A stretch of 57,631 nucleotides of DNA from Salaquimonas sp. (lineage in GTDB: Bacteria; Pseudomonadota; Alphaproteobacteria; Rhizobiales; Rhizobiaceae): assembly GCA_022340185.1 (NCBI GenBank), contig JAJDOK010000091.1:1-57631 (forward strand), written 5' to 3'. A program made the translations under genes and the position numbers. The notes beneath the pieces were generated by a model. That model did not search any database. It had not been told where the DNA came from and saw only the letters and a list, made by a program, of their open reading frames with translations. Shown here piece by piece: positions 53,839-57,631 of this stretch (within the stretch, counting starts at the first letter, position 1; each line of letters starts with the position of its first letter).

Positions 53839-55487
53839 GCCGCGTTATGCGGTGCAACGCCTTTGATGCCGTCGCGAACGAGCTTGTCGGCTGCTTCGGC
53901 TGGTACGGCCTTGCCGAAATAGAACCCCTGACCGAACTCGGCGCCGTCCTGCGTCAGTTCGTGTGCTGTTTGCAGGTCTTCGATACCTTCGGCGATCGCC
54001 GACATGCCAAGACTCTTCGCCAGTTCCAGCACCGAATGCACAATCCTGACCTGGTCGGCATTTGCGGTCATGGAGGTCACGAATGAGCGGTCGATCTTGA
54101 TCTTGTCGAAGTGCAGTTCATGCAGATGGCGCAGATTGGAGTAGCCCGTTCCGAAGTCGTCGAGCGAAATCTTGATGCCGATATTCTGGAGTGCATGAAG
54201 CGTGGCCCGCGCCGCGGGAAGATCGTCGATCAGCGCCGTCTCGGTGACCTCGACTTCGAGGCGTGTCGGCGGGAAGCCGGTCTCCGACAGGATTGAAAGG
54301 AATTTCACCGGCAACAAGGGGTCGTGAATATGCATCGGTGAAAGATTGATCGCGATCGCGATCTCCGGCGGCCAATGACGCGCCGCAAGGCAGGCCCGAC
54401 GCAGGAACGAATAGGTGAACTGGCCGATCAGATCGAGCTTCTCAATCACCGGAATGAATGTCTCCGGCTTGATCTCCCCCCTTGTCGGGTGACGCCAGCG
54501 CGCCAGGATCTCGAAGCCGGCAAGGCGATTTTCCGCGAGCTTCACGACTGGCTGGAAGTTTGGCTGGATTGCCTCGTCGATGACCGCCTGGCGGACATCT
54601 TCCTCCAGCGCCACCTTGTCGAGCAATTCTTTCTCCATGCCTTGCTGGAAAAAGCAATATCCGCCGCGGCCTTCCTGTTTGGCGCGATACATCGCCATCT
54701 CGGCAGCCCTGAGAAGCGTTTCCGGGTTGGAGCCGTCTGTTGGGCAAAGCGCAATCCCCACACTGGCTCCAACTTCAATGCGCCTTTCGGCCAGTTCAAT
54801 CGGCTCCTCAAACCGGTCGACGATGCGCCTGGTCAAGCGAGCCGCGGCTTCGCCTGGATCCCCGGACGAACCGAGATCGAGAATGACACCGAACTCATCT
54901 CCGCCAAAGCGCGCTGCCGTGCCGTTCTTCCTGACGACTTCGGAGAGTCGTTTGGCGATTTCACACAGCACCGCGTCGCCGGTTGCGTGACCGTGAACGT
55001 CGTTAACCGGCTTGAACCGATCCAAATCGATACTCAGAATTGCAAATCTGCCGAGACTGCGATTGGCGCGGACAATTGCCTTTTCCAGTGCTTCGGTGAA
55101 AACCCTGCGGTTTGGCAGACCTGTAAGTGCATCATGCCTGGCAAGCGATTGCGCGAGTTCATGCGCCGCCCCGGTCGCCTCGTGCGCCTGTTTGAGGGCA
55201 GAAAGCTGTTGGGCGACCGTCTGTTTGGCAAGCCAAAGTTCGAGATGGGTGAGACCAACGGAGTAACTGACCGGGCCCGCGACAAACACCGCGATCGAGC
55301 AGGTTATCGACCAACTGCGGAGGGCGGTCGGCCAATCGTCAAAGAAAACCAGCTGATTGGCCACATCGGCGCTCAACGCCACCACAAGACACAGAAGCGT
55401 GGTGGCGATCACATAGGCGTGGTGATCGCGCCTGTTGGTAATAACCGGGCTTACCACCCCCTTTAAGGCTTTCCACAAAAATGACAT
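53835..55487 (-). CDS. GGDEF-EAL hybrid, cyclic di-GMP cyclase/phosphodiesterase
   Basis: A 550-residue inner-membrane protein. Two helices (about 23-45, 57-82), a coiled linker, a GGDEF domain with RFGGDEFGVI (GGDEF at 195-199) and a C-terminal EAL domain. The canonical GGDEF is kept; the inhibitory RxxD I-site is lost (RKNG). The EAL core is EIL in FEILARW, with other conserved residues present: INLSP, EVTETAL, DDFGTGYSNL, KIDRSFV and AEGIE. Both activities are therefore possible. It ends 107 bp from the convergent FecR gene and has no obvious operon partner. Confidence 0.9.
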   Translation of the reverse strand: MSFLWKALKGVVSPVITNRRDHHAYVIATTLLCLVVALSADVANQLVFFDDWPTALRSWSITCSIAVFVAGPVSYSVGLTHLELWLAKQTVAQQLSALKQAHEATGAAHELAQSLARHDALTGLPNRRVFTEALEKAIVRANRSLGRFAILSIDLDRFKPVNDVHGHATGDAVLCEIAKRLSEVVRKNGTAARFGGDEFGVILDLGSSGDPGEAAARLTRRIVDRFEEPIELAERRIEVGASVGIALCPTDGSNPETLLRAAEMAMYRAKQEGRGGYCFFQQGMEKELLDKVALEEDVRQAVIDEAIQPNFQPVVKLAENRLAGFEILARWRHPTRGEIKPETFIPVIEKLDLIGQFTYSFLRRACLAARHWPPEIAIAINLSPMHIHDPLLPVKFLSILSETGFPPTRLEVEVTETALIDDLPAARATLHALQNIGIKISLDDFGTGYSNLRHLHELHFDKIKIDRSFVTSMTANADQVRIVHSVLELAKSLGMSAIAEGIEDLQTAHELTQDGAEFGQGFYFGKAVPAEAADKLVRDGIKGVAPHNAA

Positions 55488-55990
55488 CGCCTTTTCAACC
55501 GCATTTGATTGCCATTTGAAAACAGCATGTTAGTAAATACGGCTATTTGGTTATGTTAGTGTTCCGCGCATTAGTTAACGATCTTGAAATAAATCTCTTC
55601 ATGGAAACACTATCGGCCTGGACAAGGCGGCATGCTCGACGTCGTCGAACACTTATGCCGGTGATTGCAGGCGCCGGGTGAGGGAGGTGGGCAGTCTTCA
55701 AGGCAGCCACAGCCAACATTCTGGCATTTAATTGGATTTTCGTGCCGAAACAGGAAGCTTTCTGGGTGTTTTGGTCAATTCTTGCCTTCCCGGATTCCGC
55801 GTAGATTGTCCGGAGAAATTGAGGTGGAACCGTTGATCCGGTCGGTGGCCACCATGCAGCGACGAGGAAATTGTTAACCGCAGGCCGGCAAGGCGCCGGC
55901 AGGGCGGTTTTGAAACCCGCCATACGTGCTATGGTTGCGGCGGGCTGGCTGCGACGGTGCGCCGACAGGCGCGAAACGAGGAACCGTGTC
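55488..55990. other. 503-bp intergenic region before the beta-helix gene
   Basis: No gene was found. The first 120 bp are AT-rich (55500-55620) and likely hold the promoter of the minus-strand GGDEF-EAL gene. Further on there is GCCGGC-AAG-GCGCCGGC near 55883-55899, a GC-rich hairpin just before the beta-helix leader. The open frames seen here lack start support. Confidence 0.5.
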
Positions 55991-56851
55991 ATGTCCAGAG
56001 CTGCCTTTTACCTGCTTTCCTTTCTGCTGCCGGTCCTGGCGTTCGCCATTCCGGCGCGCGCCGAGGTCACGATCTGTACGGAGATCACCAGCGTGCCGTT
56101 CACGATCACCCATTCGGGCGTCTATTGCCTGAAGAAGAACCTGATCAGCACCACCAGCCCGGCACCCGCCACCATGGCCGGCGCGATTGAAATCGAAGCC
56201 GACAATGTGACGGTCGACCTCAACGGCTTCTCGCTCATCAACAAGCTTGCCGGACCGGCGAACCGGATGAACGGCATCCTGGCGTTCCACCGCAAGAGCG
56301 TGACCATCCGCAACGGCCATATCGAAGGCTTTGCGATCGCCGTGCTGCTCGGCGGGATGTTCGCAGAGCGATCAAGGGTCGAGGACATCCGCGCCAACAA
56401 CAGCAATTATCGCGGCGTACTCGTGGTCGGCGCCGACAGCGTGATCCGCGGCAACCACGTGACCCATGCCGGGCCGGGCGAACTGGACATCGAGGCAAGC
56501 GGCATCACCCTGCTCTACGGGGAGAATTCCGTGATCGAAGACAATGTCGTCTCGTCGGTGGCCGACACCGGGTCGGCGTTCGGCATTGGTGTCGGATTCA
56601 GCCCGTCGGTATCGATACGCGGCAACACGGTGTTCAACATCAGGAACGCGGCAAAGAAAATCGGCATCGCGGTCATTTCCGTCGCGCACGCCGACATCTC
56701 CGGCAATTATTTGCTCAACAATGTGGCGGGGAGCGCCGGAATCGCCGATCTGGGTTTTTCCTCGCATATCGGCTGTATCGGCAACGCGATTTCCGGGTTT
56801 GCACCGGCAACCAGCGGCTGCAGCACACTGGCGGGAAATACGGAATTCTGA
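55991..56851 (+). CDS. Exported right-handed parallel beta-helix protein
   Basis: A 286-residue protein with a signal peptide (1-24, FYLLSFLLPVLAFAIPARA), then repeated short turns typical of NosD/PbH1 beta-helices: VTVDLNGFSLIN, SVTIRNGHIEGF, SVIRGNHVTHAG, SVIEDNVVSSVA and VSIRGNTVFNIR. Such folds occur in polysaccharide lyases, carbohydrate-binding and copper-site assembly (NosD) proteins. No catalytic pattern for a lyase is obvious. ATG 55991 is chosen because GAGGA lies 10 bp upstream and the signal peptide starts there. The C-terminal pair of Cys (GCIGNAIS, SGCSTL) may form a disulfide. It seems monocistronic. Function is unknown. Confidence 0.75.
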   Translation: MSRAAFYLLSFLLPVLAFAIPARAEVTICTEITSVPFTITHSGVYCLKKNLISTTSPAPATMAGAIEIEADNVTVDLNGFSLINKLAGPANRMNGILAFHRKSVTIRNGHIEGFAIAVLLGGMFAERSRVEDIRANNSNYRGVLVVGADSVIRGNHVTHAGPGELDIEASGITLLYGENSVIEDNVVSSVADTGSAFGIGVGFSPSVSIRGNTVFNIRNAAKKIGIAVISVAHADISGNYLLNNVAGSAGIADLGFSSHIGCIGNAISGFAPATSGCSTLAGNTEF

Positions 56852-56860
56852 GTCGTCTCA

Positions 56861-57148
56861 TCATTTGACAGGCGCCCGGGTCCGCTTCCCGGTTCGGGCC
56901 GTCTTGCCCGAAGGCAGCATTGCGAATGGCAACGCCGTCCCTCGGAAGGGACGGCGGCGCCTGACGATCTGCGAACGGTTCAGTCCGATATCGGCCAGCA
57001 GGTAATCCGGCAGGCTCAGAAGATGACGATAATCGCGCTGGCGGCGACGATATCCCTGAAATCTGATCCAGAATGCCCGGATGGGGGATTTGCGCATGCG
57101 TCGGGTGCCGATGCCGGCATTGGCCGTGGTGGCTGAGATGACATTCAT
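56861..57148 (-). CDS. DUF1127-domain small protein
   Basis: A 95-residue basic protein with a DUF1127 core at about 30-62 (RRRQRDYRHLLSLPDYLLADIGLNRSQI). In alphaproteobacteria such small Arg-rich proteins affect stress, phosphate and RNA metabolism and may bind RNA. ATG 57148 has GGAGGG 4-5 bp upstream. The C-terminal tail is Arg/Lys/Pro-rich. It is convergent with the beta-helix gene, 9 bp from its stop, and is followed upstream by another DUF1127 gene on the same strand, so the two could share a transcript or be tandem paralogues. Confidence 0.8.
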   Translation of the reverse strand: MNVISATTANAGIGTRRMRKSPIRAFWIRFQGYRRRQRDYRHLLSLPDYLLADIGLNRSQIVRRRRPFRGTALPFAMLPSGKTARTGKRTRAPVK

Positions 57149-57266
57149 TTATCCCTCCTGCGTGAATTGGGCGCGCATTGGCAGCACGCGGTTACGATCG
57201 TTTGAACCCGTTCCCGGACGTCTCGCGCGGCCAGATCCAGACCGGCACATCCGGGAACGAAAGTTT

Positions 57267-57527
57267 TCAAAGATCGGAGCGTTGCGGTGGCGATTCGACC
57301 AGCGTGATCTCCAGACGGGTGACGCCGATATCGCGCAGCATGTGGTCGGACATGGAAAGCAGCGCGGCGCGGTCCCGCCGGGCTTTGTCCGCCAGCCGCC
57401 GGTCGGTGATAGCGTGCGCGCACCAGTTTCCCGCGGCCGTGATGGCGCTAACCGCCACCGATGTCAGGCCCCGCGCGATATCCAATCCGTAGGCGCGTTC
57501 CAAATGCATGATTGTTTGCGTTCGCAT
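57267..57527 (-). CDS. DUF1127-domain small protein, second copy
   Basis: An 86-residue protein. The DUF1127-like C-terminal part (about 49-78) reads RRLADKARRDRAALLSMSDHMLRDIGVTRLEI; the N-terminal part (LERAYGLDIARGLTSVAVSAITAAGNWC) is a short amphipathic or partly hydrophobic segment. ATG 57527 is chosen because AAGGA lies 6 bp upstream, trimming 27 poorly supported residues from the open frame. Similar to the 56861-57148 product in its core but diverged otherwise. Gap to it is 118 bp with no gene. Confidence 0.75.
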   Translation of the reverse strand: MRTQTIMHLERAYGLDIARGLTSVAVSAITAAGNWCAHAITDRRLADKARRDRAALLSMSDHMLRDIGVTRLEITLVESPPQRSDL

Positions 57528-57631
57528 CGTTGTTCCTTTCGGGTCGGAACCGGGAGGCGCCATCGGCAAGGCGGATGACCATTCCAAACCCTCATCAAGG
57601 GCGGACAACCCGGCATGGTGATGTTTGATTG

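Noticed and set aside
55543..55992. 149-codon minus-strand open frame in the intergenic region
   Set aside because: It runs through the beta-helix leader and the AT-rich promoter area with no domain or plausible start, so it is likely noise.

Overview
The window is about 57.6 kb of GC-rich chromosomal DNA. Gene content and style point to a Hyphomicrobiales (Rhizobiales) alphaproteobacterium, probably close to Phyllobacteriaceae/Mesorhizobium. The indicators are a PHA synthase with phasin, Mla-type lipid transport genes, DUF1127 proteins, an Hyf-like membrane complex, a PccA/PccB/MCM block and a short intergenic repeat whose accidental translation gives the rhizobial DPRYKAEDD-type string. Species assignment is inference. 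No rRNA, tRNA, CRISPR array, integrase or insertion sequence was seen. Most of the window reads as resident chromosome with a few accessory loci.

Layout. (1) 30-1349: a PuuB-like FAD amine oxidase. (2) 8823-1380, minus strand: a tight operon that starts with a small XRE regulator and continues with hyfB-, hyfC-, hyfE-, hyfF-, hyfG- and hyfI-like genes. It encodes a membrane complex related to energy-converting hydrogenases. The large subunit has lost all four Ni-Fe cysteine ligands, while the small subunit keeps its 4Fe-4S ligands. It is therefore an Ehr-type (energy-converting-hydrogenase-related) complex of unknown substrate, not a hydrogenase. (3) 9001-16338: an IclR regulator diverging from a fused TAXI-TRAP permease, its binding protein, a sulfatase-family hydrolase and a malonyl-CoA synthetase, which looks like an uptake and degradation module for an unidentified ester. 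(4) 16342-19331, minus: a Mla/MCE-type lipid transporter whose MCE subunit is fused to the auxiliary (PqiC-like) domain. (5) A 305-bp element with terminal inverted repeats, then a small exported protein, class I PHA synthase and phasin.

(6) 23112-34108: a complete type I secretion locus. TolC, ABC exporter and HlyD genes on the plus strand face a CHASE2 class III cyclase and a 1223-residue FecR/cadherin-like/VWA/RTX protein on the minus strand. (7) 34338-37052, minus: a cyclase-family hydrolase, a PseB-like sugar dehydratase and a YdcF-like envelope protein. (8) 37257-51295, minus: propionyl-CoA carboxylase with methylmalonyl-CoA mutase, then a valine degradation run (thiolase, enoyl-CoA hydratase, MmsB, HIBCH, isobutyryl-CoA dehydrogenase, MmsA). 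Valine yields propionyl-CoA through MmsA, and PccAB plus mutase carry that to succinyl-CoA. A LysR gene diverges from mmsA across two clear dyads. (9) 52389-57608: a small frameshifted gene, a secreted FecR protein, a GGDEF-EAL protein, an exported parallel beta-helix protein and two DUF1127 proteins.

The strongest candidates for something under-described are the hyf-like complex without Ni ligands and without electron-input subunits, and the secretion locus that pairs a FecR/VWA/RTX adhesin with a CHASE2 cyclase. Functions are from motif reading alone, with no database searches.
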